DNA of 64,000 bases from an uncultured Eubacteriaceae bacterium (GCA_947167715.1 CAMVJD010000006.1:1-64000); one strand, 5' to 3'; positions 8,635 through 17,403 are shown, counted from the stretch's first letter. The notes: generated by a model not told the origin, from the letters alone. Made by a program: numbers and translations.

Positions 8635-9447
8635 CTATTTTTCCGTTACTTCTATACTTTCCTCAAAGCCGACTGCATTGCACAGATAAGAAATATCCTT
8701 TGTATAATACAAATTTCCGAAAGCTTTTTGCACAACACCTATCTTTATTTTTATAACTATCCTGCCAAGCATTTTTGAAAGATACAGCTTTTTGTTATTG
8801 TTTTTTGCTATACATTCGCACATTTTTGCCGTATTGACATATTCTTCATTCTGCGGCAAAACAACGCCCTCTATCGTACCTTTTATAATGTCCTCCACAC
8901 ACTTTGCAAGATTTTCTATATATATCATGCTTTTTTTGTTTTTTGTATCGGGAAAAACCTTAAGTATTTTGGCAATTTTTGAAAGCCGCCTGTAATTACC
9001 GGGGCAGTTTTTTCCGTAAACAACGGGAGGTCTGATAACGGTTATCTTAAAATCCTTATCCTTTAATGCAAAAAGTCTTTTTTCTGCCTCAAGCTTGCTT
9101 TTCCCGTAATCATTTTTTGGTCTTTCGGGGGTATTTTTTGATATTTCTCCCGTTACAAGCCCGTAAACACTCATTGTGCTGAAAAATATAAAATGCCTTA
9201 CGCCGCTTTTTTTTGCAATAAGCGCAAGCCTTTCGGTAAGATCGGCATTTACGCTTTTATACAGCGCGGCATCCGCCTTTTTATTGTGTACTATACCCGC
9301 AGTATGTATCACTATATCGGCATCCCCGAATATGTCATCCTTAACGCTTCCCCTGACATCCTTACAGCATACCTCGCAGCCCCTTTTTTCCAGATACTTT
9401 TTTAAATATGATCCTATGTATCCGTTTTTTCCGGTTATTACTATCAT
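8635..9447 (-). CDS. NAD-dependent epimerase/dehydratase family protein
   Basis: Extended short-chain dehydrogenase of the sugar-nucleotide epimerase type, 270 residues. The Rossmann signature GKNGYIGSYL is near residues 6-15 (GxxGxxG), and the active-site set is STMSVYG with YGKSK (Tyr-xxx-Lys, near residue 133). Such genes commonly sit beside an initiating sugar transferase and modify the 4-position of UDP-HexNAc, but the substrate here is inferred. It overlaps the sugar transferase gene by one base and is the last gene of this three-gene polysaccharide module. Confidence 0.85.
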   Translation of the reverse strand: MIVITGKNGYIGSYLKKYLEKRGCEVCCKDVRGSVKDDIFGDADIVIHTAGIVHNKKADAALYKSVNADLTERLALIAKKSGVRHFIFFSTMSVYGLVTGEISKNTPERPKNDYGKSKLEAEKRLFALKDKDFKITVIRPPVVYGKNCPGNYRRLSKIAKILKVFPDTKNKKSMIYIENLAKCVEDIIKGTIEGVVLPQNEEYVNTAKMCECIAKNNNKKLYLSKMLGRIVIKIKIGVVQKAFGNLYYTKDISYLCNAVGFEESIEVTEK

Positions 9448-10031
9448 TACTGTTTTCCTTCTTTAAAGCCGGTCCTGTTTACTACTATGCCAAATGTTTT
9501 AAGTATAATGCCCAGATCCATAAGAAAGCTTATTTTTTGCGCATAAACGCCATCGTACATTGCCTTTCCTTCTATTGAAAGCTCGTCCCTGCCGTTGATC
9601 TGCGCGTGTCCGGTAAGGCCGGGGCGAATATCGTTTGCACCGTATTTATCGCGTTCGGCAATAAGGTCATACTGATTGTACAAGGCGGGGCGCGGTCCCA
9701 CTATGCTCATATCGCCCTTTATTATATTGATAAGCTGCGGTAATTCGTCCAGACTGAACTTTCGCAAAAAATCGCCCACTCTTGTTATATAGCTGTTTGG
9801 ATCCTCCAACAGATGCGTGGGAACATCCTTTGGTGTATTCATTTTCATTGTCCTGAATTTGTAAATATCAAATTCTTTTTTGTTTTTGCCCACCCTGCGC
9901 TGTTTAAATATAACAGGGCCCTTGTCATCACATATTATTAAAACCGATATAACAACAAACACCCACCAGAACATCAAAAGCGCAATAACACATAAAAAAA
10001 CATCAAGTACACGTTTTACTTTTAAATACAT
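9447..10031 (-). CDS. Undecaprenyl-phosphate sugar phosphotransferase (PglC/WcaJ catalytic core)
   Basis: Membrane enzyme that starts glycan synthesis by moving a sugar-1-phosphate from a UDP-sugar to undecaprenyl phosphate. The 194-residue protein is the minimal catalytic form: an N-terminal hydrophobic re-entrant helix (residues ~9-34), the conserved FKQRRVGKN and YKFRTMK basic motifs, the catalytic-type LDELPQLINIIKGDMSIVGPRP block, and DIRPGLTGHAQINGR. It is the only initiating transferase in the window and may prime the large polysaccharide locus located 20-44 kb away. Confidence 0.93.
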   Translation of the reverse strand: MYLKVKRVLDVFLCVIALLMFWWVFVVISVLIICDDKGPVIFKQRRVGKNKKEFDIYKFRTMKMNTPKDVPTHLLEDPNSYITRVGDFLRKFSLDELPQLINIIKGDMSIVGPRPALYNQYDLIAERDKYGANDIRPGLTGHAQINGRDELSIEGKAMYDGVYAQKISFLMDLGIILKTFGIVVNRTGFKEGKQ

Positions 10032-10053
10032 AGTTTTTCTCCCCGAAAAAAAA

Positions 10054-11877
10054 TCAATCGCAGCTTTGGTCTATATCGGACAGTTTATTTAAGGCGAAGC
10101 CCAGGCCAAGCAATACCCAAAATACGGGTGAAACACTTACAACGCTGTCCGTTGTCGTTACGGCAGCAAGATACCCTATCACACCCGCCGCGGCGCCAAG
10201 CCTTAAGCCGACAAGCATATTGCTGCCGCCCCGCATAACACAGCGGACAGTATTTACAATATACATCAAAAACAACGCTGTAAGCACAAGCAGGGATATA
10301 AGCCCCGTATTAACAGCGACCTGCAGATAAAAGCTGTGCGGCTTGTCAATAATAACATTTGGGTTGCCCAAAAATATCAATTTGCTTAAAACATCTTTTT
10401 GCGGAAATTTAAACACATAGCAATCAGGCCCCGCACCTATAATTATGTTTTTTGAAATAAGCGGTATGCTTCTTGACCATATATAGCCGCGGTTGCTGCC
10501 AAGCCTTTCCATACCCTTAAAGCCTATTGCAGGATACTCTTTTTCAAGATCTATAGGGTTTGAAAACATATCGGTATACACCAGATCGCCGCTTGAAATA
10601 TCAAAATAAAAGCTGGTAAAGCTTTTTTGTCCGTCTCCGGCCTTAAACTGCATAAAGCCCGATTCGGTCGTGCTTAATGTGCTTTTTGCAATACCCGGCA
10701 CCTCGCAGGTCAGGGTCTCCGCAAAGCCGCTGTCGGGCTGTGTTTTAACAAGCTCCAGTTCTTTTCTTTCACCGTCGGCATAAAATTCTATCTTCTTTTT
10801 GCCGTTTTCAACGGTAATTTCAATATCGCCTGTCTGTGTACTGATAACAGCAGTATGTCCGTTTTCGCCCTCCATTGCTATATATTTAAAGAAATACGGA
10901 CTTTCGGCAGCCGCAGGATTTTTTATGCTTTCTTTTATAACATTTATCTTTTCTGCTATCTTTGAGCTGCCGGACAATACCAAAACCGCCGAAACCACCA
11001 TACACAAAACCGCCGCTGCTGCCGCTGCCGCACCCTTTTTGCCGCCTTTTTTAACAAAGTAGACTACCGCCGTCAAACCGGAAAAGCCCATGCACGCCGC
11101 AAGGCCAAGCAAGCCGCCAAGCGACTCGCAGCCGAAAAGATTTACCAGCATAAGCGCAGAAAGAGCCAACAGCACATATTTATACCACTTTTTTACGGGT
11201 GCCGCAATACCCGCGGTCAGGAAAAACGGGCAAAGCATACCCGTATATATGCCAACACAGTTAGGATTGTACAATGTGGAAAAAACAGAGCTGAAGCGCA
11301 TTGAAAAGCTGCCGTTTATATTACCCAGCACAAGTTTTTTAAAAAGCTCCGTTTCATAGGGATTTTTGCCGATAAACTGCAAAAAGCCTATACCGCCCAC
11401 AAGCAGGGCGCCAATTGATATAGACCCGACCAAAACGGCCACACTTTTTTTGTTTTGCGTAAAGACCCTTGCCTCAACAAACAAAAGCATATACGCAGAC
11501 CACATCCAAAAGCCCTCAAAGCGCTCGCTTGCGCCAAAAAATGCCACGGTTTTATACGGCGATGCCAATGCCGATACAAGGCTCAATACCAGAAATGCCA
11601 GCGGCAGATAATTTTCGGGACGCTTTATTGCCTTTTTAGGCTCTTTATCCCACATATCCGTAAGCGCATAAAGCGCAAGCAAGGATGACAATATCATTAT
11701 TACCGACATTTTATAATAACTGAATGCATCGGATATATCCCATTGCGCACGCACAACGCCGTATTCGTCGGCGCGGGGATGAAGCTGCACCATTTTTACT
11801 ATCACGGGCACAACAGCCGTTATTATACATAAAACAGCGCCTTTTATCCAATCTATGCTCTGTTTTTCATTATTCAT
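10054..11877 (-). CDS. O-antigen ligase/polymerase-like membrane protein
   Basis: A 607-residue polytopic membrane protein with roughly a dozen hydrophobic segments, a large soluble insert of about 150 residues (near 310-460), and the C-terminal Wzy_C-like stretch with GAGPDCYVFKFPQ and KPHSFYLQVAVNTGLISLLV. That PHS...N motif after GxGPxxF is characteristic of the WaaL/Wzy superfamily. In a Gram-positive cell it more likely polymerises or ligates wall glycan than lipid A O-antigen. It is first in a module with the initiating transferase and epimerase and has a GAGGTG ribosome binding site. Confidence 0.85.
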   Translation of the reverse strand: MNNEKQSIDWIKGAVLCIITAVVPVIVKMVQLHPRADEYGVVRAQWDISDAFSYYKMSVIMILSSLLALYALTDMWDKEPKKAIKRPENYLPLAFLVLSLVSALASPYKTVAFFGASERFEGFWMWSAYMLLFVEARVFTQNKKSVAVLVGSISIGALLVGGIGFLQFIGKNPYETELFKKLVLGNINGSFSMRFSSVFSTLYNPNCVGIYTGMLCPFFLTAGIAAPVKKWYKYVLLALSALMLVNLFGCESLGGLLGLAACMGFSGLTAVVYFVKKGGKKGAAAAAAAVLCMVVSAVLVLSGSSKIAEKINVIKESIKNPAAAESPYFFKYIAMEGENGHTAVISTQTGDIEITVENGKKKIEFYADGERKELELVKTQPDSGFAETLTCEVPGIAKSTLSTTESGFMQFKAGDGQKSFTSFYFDISSGDLVYTDMFSNPIDLEKEYPAIGFKGMERLGSNRGYIWSRSIPLISKNIIIGAGPDCYVFKFPQKDVLSKLIFLGNPNVIIDKPHSFYLQVAVNTGLISLLVLTALFLMYIVNTVRCVMRGGSNMLVGLRLGAAAGVIGYLAAVTTTDSVVSVSPVFWVLLGLGFALNKLSDIDQSCD

Positions 11878-11898
11878 AATTAAAGCACCTCATATTCC

Positions 11899-11918
11899 GC
11901 CGAAAAATTTTTTTCGGC
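11899..11918. terminator. Inverted repeat between rex and the ligase-like gene
   Basis: GCCGAAAAA paired with TTTTTCGGC over a 2-base loop. It could act as a weak terminator in either direction, but the T-run is inside the stem and no free U-tract follows. Confidence 0.45.
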
Positions 11919-11927
11919 ACGCCTTAT

Positions 11928-11950
11928 AAAAAAGGGGCAGAAACTGCCCC
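11928..11950 (-). terminator. Rho-independent terminator of rex
   Basis: GGGGCAG, 3-base loop, CTGCCCC followed by six T on the minus strand, eight bases after the rex stop codon. Confidence 0.95.
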
Positions 11951-11958
11951 CTGATATT

Positions 11959-12600
11959 CTATCTTTTTTCGCCCTTATCGTTTCTGCTGAGTTTATAGGA
12001 AAGCGTAAGCAGGCTGTCGGTAAGGTGTACATTTTCCACAGTTATACTTTCAGGCGTTTTAAGATCAACGTGTGAAAAATTCCATATACCGCTTATATTG
12101 TTCTGCACCAATATCGGCAGGACCTCCGATACATTTGTTTTAGGCAGCGCCAGCACCGCAATATCAACGCTGTTTGTTTTAAGGTAGGTGTCAAGCGTTG
12201 AAACATCAAGTATCTCTATGCCGCGTATATTAAGCCCTATAAGCCTTGGATTTTTGTCAAACACGGCTGTAAACTTAAACCCGCGTTTTTGAAAATTACC
12301 GTAGTTTGCAAGAGTCTGTCCCAGATTTCCGCCGCCTATTATAATAAGATTATAGGTGCGCTGAAGCCCGAGTATAGCCTTTATCTCCTCATAAAGTAGC
12401 TCCACATTATAACCGTATCCCTGCTGACCGAAGCAGCCGAATTTGTTAAGATCCTGCCTTATCTGTGATGCAGTTAAATTCATACGTCTTGCCAGGTCGT
12501 TTGAGGATATGCGTGTAACGCCGTGTTCAAGCAGATCGCCCAAATAACGGTAGTATCTTGGCAAACGCTTGATAACTGCTATTGAAATGTCCTTTTGCAT
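11959..12600 (-). CDS. rex: Redox-sensing transcriptional repressor Rex
   Basis: Rex senses the NADH/NAD+ ratio and represses fermentation and respiration genes when NADH is low. The 213-residue protein has an N-terminal winged helix (ISSNDLARRMNLTASQIRQDLNKFG, written in two pieces: IDs near residues 31-45 and QIRQDL near 46-51) and a Rossmann domain with the dinucleotide-binding IIGGGNLGQTLANY near residues 86-99, then the swapped C-terminal helix. It has its own consensus promoter and terminator, so it is monocistronic. I saw no obvious Rex operator (TTGTTAA-type palindrome) in its own leader. Confidence 0.96.
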   Translation of the reverse strand: MQKDISIAVIKRLPRYYRYLGDLLEHGVTRISSNDLARRMNLTASQIRQDLNKFGCFGQQGYGYNVELLYEEIKAILGLQRTYNLIIIGGGNLGQTLANYGNFQKRGFKFTAVFDKNPRLIGLNIRGIEILDVSTLDTYLKTNSVDIAVLALPKTNVSEVLPILVQNNISGIWNFSHVDLKTPESITVENVHLTDSLLTLSYKLSRNDKGEKR

Positions 12601-12658
12601 TTTACTTCACCTTAAGCGGCGCCTGCCGCCTTTTTTCCTTATATTTTTATACTTTTTG

Positions 12659-12687
12659 ATTATATACTTTTTTTCGCATTATGTCAA
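12659..12687 (-). promoter_or_regulatory. Consensus promoter of rex
   Basis: TTGACA (12682-12687), 17-bp spacer, TATAAT (12659-12664): a perfect match to the housekeeping consensus. A GC-rich hairpin (GGCGGC/GCCGC) lies in the leader just ahead of the AAGGTG ribosome binding site. Confidence 0.9.
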
Positions 12688-12698
12688 TAAAATTATGC

Positions 12699-13409
12699 TT
12701 ATCTTCTTCTGCGGCCGCCGTTTACCATAGCCAAAAGCCTTAACAGGGTTATGATCGACGATGCCGCTGCCGCAACATAGGTAAGTGCCGCCGCCGTAAG
12801 CACCTTTCTTGCGCCGTCAGCCTCACTGTCGCTTAAAAAGCCGTAGCCTCGCAGCATATCCATTGCTCTATGCGATGCATCAAATTCAACGGGAAGCGTC
12901 ACCAGCTGAAAAGCCACAACAAAGGTAAACAGCAATATACCCGCATACGCAAGGAAAAGGCTGTTTGTAAAATAACCGATCAGTATGCCAATGATAACCA
13001 GCGGCACGGCAAGCCTGCTGCCTATATTTACAGCGGGGAAAATGCTGCTTCTTATTGCAAGCGGTGTATAGCCCTTGTTATGCTGAATAGCGTGACCCGT
13101 TTCGTGTGCCGCAACGCCCAGAGCCGCAACGCTGTTTGATGCGTAAACGCTCTGCGAAAGCCTTATTACCTTTTTTGTCGGGTCGTAATGGTCGGTAAGA
13201 TTGCCGCTTATCGCTTCTACCGACACATCCTCAACGCCGGATCGTTCAAGCAGCATACGCGCAACATCAGCGCCCGTATAGCCCCTTGAATTTACTATCT
13301 TTGAGTATTTTTCAAATGTACTTTTTACATTGAACTGCGCAAAAAGCGTAAGTATTGCAACAGCAATAAATAAAATGTATAAAAAACCTTCACCCATATA
13401 ATACGGCAT
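12699..13409 (-). CDS. YugP-like membrane zinc metallopeptidase
   Basis: A 236-residue protein of the neutral zinc metallopeptidase family (YugP type). An N-terminal hydrophobic helix (residues 6-25) is followed by a soluble part with the HExxH motif in AAHETGHAIQHNKGY (near 115-129), then two to three membrane segments and a distal Glu in LPVEFDASHRAMD that probably completes the metal site. Substrates are unknown in this family. It is 15 bp downstream of fmt, in the def-fmt operon, an arrangement found often in Clostridia. Confidence 0.88.
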   Translation of the reverse strand: MPYYMGEGFLYILFIAVAILTLFAQFNVKSTFEKYSKIVNSRGYTGADVARMLLERSGVEDVSVEAISGNLTDHYDPTKKVIRLSQSVYASNSVAALGVAAHETGHAIQHNKGYTPLAIRSSIFPAVNIGSRLAVPLVIIGILIGYFTNSLFLAYAGILLFTFVVAFQLVTLPVEFDASHRAMDMLRGYGFLSDSEADGARKVLTAAALTYVAAAASSIITLLRLLAMVNGGRRRR

Positions 13410-13423
13410 AAGTCATCTCTCCT

Positions 13424-14356
13424 TTACTCATTTTTAAATACGTCTCCGGCTTTTATCTCGTGTCCGCGCATATAATCGGCAGAGGCCATTCTTTTGCCGC
13501 CCTTTGCCTGCATCTCGCGCACCAGCACAGCCTTGTCGCCCGCGGCAACGGCAAAGCCCTTTTTCTTGTCGGTAAACACAACCTCGCCTGCCCTGCCCTT
13601 ATAGCCGTCAAGCACACAGGCCGACCAAATTTTTATCTGCTCGCCGTTTAAAAAGCTGTAGGCACCCGGAACGGGGTCAAGTCCTCTTGCAAGGTCAACT
13701 ATCTCCTTTGCGCTTTTACTCCAGTCAATAAGTCCCAGGGACTTGTTTATTACCGAAACATAGCTTGATTTTTCGTCGTCCTGCTTTTCGGGCTTAACTT
13801 CACCCTTTTCAAGCATATCCAGGGTCTCGATAAGCGCCTTTGCACCTATGGGTGCCATTTTGTCGTGCAGACTGCCGTAGGTATCCTCGGGGTCAATGGG
13901 TATTTCACGCTTTAAAAGCATATCCCCCGTATCAAGGCCCTTTTCCATATACATAATGGTCACGCCCGTTACCTCTTCGCCGTCTATTATGGACCACTGT
14001 ATAGGTGCGGCACCTCTGTACTTCGGCAAAAGCGAGCCGTGTACATTAATGCAGCCGTATTTCGGCATATCCAGTACAGCCTGCGGCAATATCTGACCGT
14101 AGGCCACAACAACAAATACATCTGCCTCTATATTTTTCAGTATTTCCATAAATTCGGGGTCTTTTATCTTTTCGGGCTGGTAAACGGTTATCCCCGCCTC
14201 CTCTGCCGCAATTTTAACGGGAGTGGGCTGTAATTTCTTACCTCTGCCTTTTGGCTTATCGGGCTGTGATATAACGGCAAGGACCTCGTGTTTTTCAATA
14301 AGTGCCTTCAAGGTAGGCACAGCAAAATCGGGTGTCCCCATAAATACAACTTTCAC
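13424..14356 (-). CDS. fmt: Methionyl-tRNA formyltransferase
   Basis: Transfers a formyl group from 10-formyl-THF to Met-tRNA(fMet). The 310-residue protein has the formyltransferase core with VFMGTPDFAVP at the N-terminus, the SLLPKYRGAAPIQWSI catalytic region (His-Gly-Ser motif near 107), and the C-terminal OB-like tRNA domain. I place the start at the GTG at 14354-14356, which has GAGGAG 8 bases upstream; an in-frame GTG three codons earlier would sit directly on that ribosome binding site. It follows def after 5 bp, the usual pairing of formylation and deformylation. Confidence 0.95.
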   Translation of the reverse strand: MKVVFMGTPDFAVPTLKALIEKHEVLAVISQPDKPKGRGKKLQPTPVKIAAEEAGITVYQPEKIKDPEFMEILKNIEADVFVVVAYGQILPQAVLDMPKYGCINVHGSLLPKYRGAAPIQWSIIDGEEVTGVTIMYMEKGLDTGDMLLKREIPIDPEDTYGSLHDKMAPIGAKALIETLDMLEKGEVKPEKQDDEKSSYVSVINKSLGLIDWSKSAKEIVDLARGLDPVPGAYSFLNGEQIKIWSACVLDGYKGRAGEVVFTDKKKGFAVAAGDKAVLVREMQAKGGKRMASADYMRGHEIKAGDVFKNE

Positions 14357-14361
14357 AGGTC

Positions 14362-14871
14362 TCACTCCTCTTCGATATATTCAATATCCTCTTCCTCGTC
14401 GTCCTCCTCGTCTGCGGGCTTAACATCATAAAGCTCGTCACAAAGGTCCGTGTAAAGAATACCGTCAAGGTGGTCAAGCTCGTGGCAAAGCGCACGCGCC
14501 ATAAGCTCCTCGCCCTCGGCCTCGTATTCGTTGCCGTTTCTGTCAAAGGCGCGTACCTTAACATAATTCGGTCTTGTAACATTGCCTGCCTTGCCGGGTA
14601 CGCTAAGGCAGCCCTCCGAGCCCGTCTGCTCGCCCGAGGTCTCGATAATTTCGGGGTTTATAAGCTCCAAAAGGCCGTCGCCGATATCTATAACAACCGC
14701 CCTTTTAAGCATACCCACCTGCGGTGCCGCAAGCCCCACGCCGTTGTAAACGCGCATAGTCTCGGCCATATCGTCAAGCAGTGTATGCAGCTTTTCGTCA
14801 AATGCCTTTACGGGCTTGCACTTTTTTCTTAATATTTCGTCGTCCGATTCTCTGATAATTCTTATTGCCAT
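14362..14871 (-). CDS. def: Peptide deformylase
   Basis: Metal hydrolase that removes the formyl group from nascent proteins. All three family motifs are present: [10 protein letters not shown] (near 45-54), EGCLSVPG (near 91-98, metal-binding Cys) and CHELDHLDG (near 132-140, two metal-binding His and the catalytic Glu). At 169 residues it is somewhat long for a type 2/3-like clostridial enzyme because of a very acidic C-terminal tail (about 20 residues rich in D and E). Confidence 0.96.
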   Translation of the reverse strand: MAIRIIRESDDEILRKKCKPVKAFDEKLHTLLDDMAETMRVYNGVGLAAPQVGMLKRAVVIDIGDGLLELINPEIIETSGEQTGSEGCLSVPGKAGNVTRPNYVKVRAFDRNGNEYEAEGEELMARALCHELDHLDGILYTDLCDELYDVKPADEEDDEEEDIEYIEEE

Positions 14872-14907
14872 TGTCGTATTCTCCTCAAATTTTTATCCTT
14901 TTCATTA

Positions 14908-14937
14908 ATTATAACATAACTTTGTTACAATGTCCAA
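14908..14937 (-). promoter_or_regulatory. Promoter of the def-fmt operon
   Basis: TTGGAC (14932-14937), 18-bp spacer, TATAAT (14908-14913), about 35 bases before the def start. Confidence 0.75.
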
Positions 14938-14987
14938 CAAAATAAGCATTTTTTTATCAATCTTAATCAAAATGTAAGATATTATCT

Positions 14988-16571
14988 TTATAAAGCCGCA
15001 ATAATGTCCAGTATATCAATATTTCCGTTACCGTTAAAATCAAAATCGTTTCCGTATTTTTCAAGTTCTTCGGCATTTATTATATTGGCAAGCTTTTTTA
15101 AAAGCATTTCAGGGGCCTTTTTTTCTATGACCCTGAAGCTGCCTATGTAATTTGCCCCCGTTTCGCTGTCCCATTGCGAGGCATCGTTTGCAAAGCGTAT
15201 GCAGCCGTAATTATTGTCGCTGTTATATTCGCCGTATTTTGATATACGCATATATACGGCGCACTCGCCCGCAGCAATATCCTGCGGCAGTTCAAGCCCT
15301 GCCGAAACATTGTTTTTTCCGGATAACAGCCTTTTGGGGTCTGTGACATTTTCCGGTGACAGCTCAAATATATTTCCTTTTGAGTCCTTTAAAATATAGG
15401 TGATTTTTTCGTTTGCGGTAATATTTCCGAAGCCCACATTTTCAAGGCTTATCTGCGATAAAATATTTTTGCCCTTTTCGGCCGCAAACGGCAGCCTGCT
15501 CTCTCTTAAAACAAAACGGTATCCAAGATGGTCACGAATATATTTTTGCGCAGTTTGGCCGTTATATTCGTCATCACCCAAATAAATTTCCTTTACCCAG
15601 GCATTTTGGGTAAGGTTGTAGTTCCATTCCAGATTCAGGTAGCTTGTATGGGTCAAAAATCCCTCTTTTGAAACAAAATTAACGCTGTTCCACTCGCTTA
15701 CCTCCGTGCCGCCGATAGCCTCCCCGCCGTAGGGAGTATTTTGACCGTACTTATTTAAAAACCTTACGCACATATCGCGGGTTATGCCGTTGTCGTATGT
15801 TCCCAGATCACTTGACGAGCCCAAATATCCGTCGTTAAATATGCCCACTCTGTACATAAGGCTCCCCTTTTCCTCTGCGGCCGCCTTAAAGCTGTCGTTT
15901 TCAATATCAAATTCGCTGCCCTTTATTCCCATCCACGCGGCAATAAATCTCGGCCGCCTTACGCCCACACAAAGGCTGTCCGGCGTTGCCTTAAGCATAG
16001 CATCAAGCGCCGTTGCGGCATTTTCGTCCGTGCAGCACTTGCTTGTATGCATCTCGCCCCAGGGTCCGAACATTCCAAGCTCTATATAGGCTATCGCATC
16101 GGCGTGCTCCGTATACAGCTGACCAATCTGCTTGATATGCGTTAAAAGCATTTCCATATCCGGCTCGCAGTTGCCCGCCCCGCCGTAATTTTTATCATAG
16201 CAAAAACGCACGATCGCCATATGCCCGCGCTTTTTAACATTATCAAGGGTCTCTCCCGCAGCCTTTAAAGCATCATCGCTTATGGGCGCACTTTTGCCGT
16301 AAACATTGTTTTCCTTATCTACAAGCGCATTTGAAGAAAAAGCCGCTATATCAAACCGCAGATGAACAAGGTTCACATTATAGTCAACAGCCTTATTCCC
16401 GCTCTCCTTAAGGCTTATGCCTATAGGTCTGTAAAAGCCTATGCCGGGATTATTGATACTGTCAAGACTGTCCGTATAGCTTAAATTTTGCACCTTTTCC
16501 GCCGCCAAGCAGTTTGCCGCCGCAGAAAAAACAAGTGCAAGGGTCAAAACAAAAGCAAGTATTTTTTTCAA
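14988..16571 (-). CDS. Secreted DUF4874/DUF4832-type protein with a dockerin-like C-terminus
   Basis: A 527-residue exported protein. A Sec signal peptide (KKILAFVLTLALVFSAAANCLAA, here described as residues 2-24, with an AxA-type cleavage site) leads into a TIM-barrel-like DUF4874 region (NPGIGFYRP near 41-49, LRFDIAAFSSN near 71-81) and a beta-rich DUF4832 domain (after about residue 340). The last 20 residues (DFNGNGNIDILDI) form a single EF-hand-like calcium loop as in dockerin repeats; a full dockerin needs two. The start is a TTG with AGGA upstream. Function is unknown; the fold suggests glycan processing or binding at the cell surface. It follows the YezG-like gene by 2 bp. Confidence 0.8.
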   Translation of the reverse strand: MKKILAFVLTLALVFSAAANCLAAEKVQNLSYTDSLDSINNPGIGFYRPIGISLKESGNKAVDYNVNLVHLRFDIAAFSSNALVDKENNVYGKSAPISDDALKAAGETLDNVKKRGHMAIVRFCYDKNYGGAGNCEPDMEMLLTHIKQIGQLYTEHADAIAYIELGMFGPWGEMHTSKCCTDENAATALDAMLKATPDSLCVGVRRPRFIAAWMGIKGSEFDIENDSFKAAAEEKGSLMYRVGIFNDGYLGSSSDLGTYDNGITRDMCVRFLNKYGQNTPYGGEAIGGTEVSEWNSVNFVSKEGFLTHTSYLNLEWNYNLTQNAWVKEIYLGDDEYNGQTAQKYIRDHLGYRFVLRESRLPFAAEKGKNILSQISLENVGFGNITANEKITYILKDSKGNIFELSPENVTDPKRLLSGKNNVSAGLELPQDIAAGECAVYMRISKYGEYNSDNNYGCIRFANDASQWDSETGANYIGSFRVIEKKAPEMLLKKLANIINAEELEKYGNDFDFNGNGNIDILDIIAAL

Positions 16572-16573
16572 TT

Positions 16574-17104
16574 TTAATTTTCCTTTCTGTGTATCTCTAT
16601 AAAGCTTGCGGAAACGCTGTCTTTTTTATGCTTTTCATGTACCTTAAGCCTGTCCTTTTTCCAATTTTCTATCCTTTCCTGCGGAGTAAGATCATTATCT
16701 ATTTTATCGATAAACTCCGCCGTATATTCCCCGTTTTGGCTGAACATAAGCGACAAAGCCTCCCATTTGCCGCCAAATTCGGCGTATTTTTCATACAGAC
16801 GTTTTATTGCCTCCACAAGACAGGCCTTTCTGTCCTCATAAAGCTTGCCCGTATAAAGATTTTTTTCCGCCGCCTTTGCCGTTTTATTTGCATATCCGTC
16901 CGCCGTATATATTATCCGAAACGATATCCCCACACGGGATACCTCGGCATAAACAGCCGCCTTTGACCATTCCGACGGTATCAGCACCACAACACATTCC
17001 AGAATATCAAGTATATGCTCCTTTATTATCTCTTTTTTCTCCTCAAAGGTCTGCTCCTTCGGTATCAAAGGCTTGCCGTCGGGACCTTTTATGTATATCT
17101 GCAT
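16574..17104 (-). CDS. YezG/DUF600-like immunity-type protein
   Basis: A 176-residue protein resembling the YezG (DUF600) antitoxin/immunity family: IPSEWSKAAVYAEVSR (near 35-50), a central F.IIYT strand, a W..LSLMFSQNGEYTAEFID region (near 118-136) and the family-typical SPxER...W...R ending, here TPQERIENWKKDRL. I start it at the ATG 17102-17104 with AGGAGC 8 bases upstream, not at the in-frame TTG 13 codons earlier. Family members neutralise LXG or other polymorphic toxins. No toxin gene is adjacent, so it may be an orphan immunity gene or have been recruited beside the secreted protein downstream. Confidence 0.7.
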   Translation of the reverse strand: MQIYIKGPDGKPLIPKEQTFEEKKEIIKEHILDILECVVVLIPSEWSKAAVYAEVSRVGISFRIIYTADGYANKTAKAAEKNLYTGKLYEDRKACLVEAIKRLYEKYAEFGGKWEALSLMFSQNGEYTAEFIDKIDNDLTPQERIENWKKDRLKVHEKHKKDSVSASFIEIHRKEN

Positions 17105-17226
17105 ATTTATGCTCCTATCTTTTAAAAAGCTCGGTACAGGCAATATTTCATTGCGCGTATGCCCTTTCTTTTTATTTTAACACCTGCGGCGGTATAAGGC
17201 AATAGAATTTTATATTTGGCTTTTCC

Positions 17227-17378
17227 CGTTTATTTCTGCCGTTTATTTCTGCAAGCACCGCAAATAATTTCGGCTTACAGCGGGATATACGCTGACGCCG
17301 AAAAACATTTGCGGTGCTTGCCGATAAAGTCAACGATAAGGCCAACAATAAAGCCAACCGTAAAGTCAACGATAAAAA
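17227..17378. repeat. Long imperfect palindrome flanked by short tandem repeats
   Basis: Two tandem copies of a 13-mer (CGTTTATTTCTGC, 17227-17252) run into a perfect 15-bp inverted repeat (GCAAGCACCGCAAAT at 17251-17265, its complement at 17307-17321). Nested inside is a second perfect arm pair, TTTCGGC (17268-17274) and GCCGAAA (17297-17303). Directly after the palindrome come four 12-bp tandem units of the form CGATAAAGTCAA (17322-17369). No real gene overlaps this. It lies in the 350-bp gap between ileS and the YezG-like gene. Confidence 0.85.
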
Positions 17379-17403
17379 CGGGAAAACTCAAAATTTTTTC
17401 TAT

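Noticed and set aside
12601-12698. Rex self-operator
   Set aside because: No TTGTTAA-N4-TTAACAA-like palindrome was found in the rex leader; only the promoter and a GC-rich hairpin are visible.
17172-17369. 65-residue minus-strand open frame with Leu/Thr repeats
   Set aside because: The repetitive protein is the translation of the 12-bp tandem repeats and the palindrome; no start signal.
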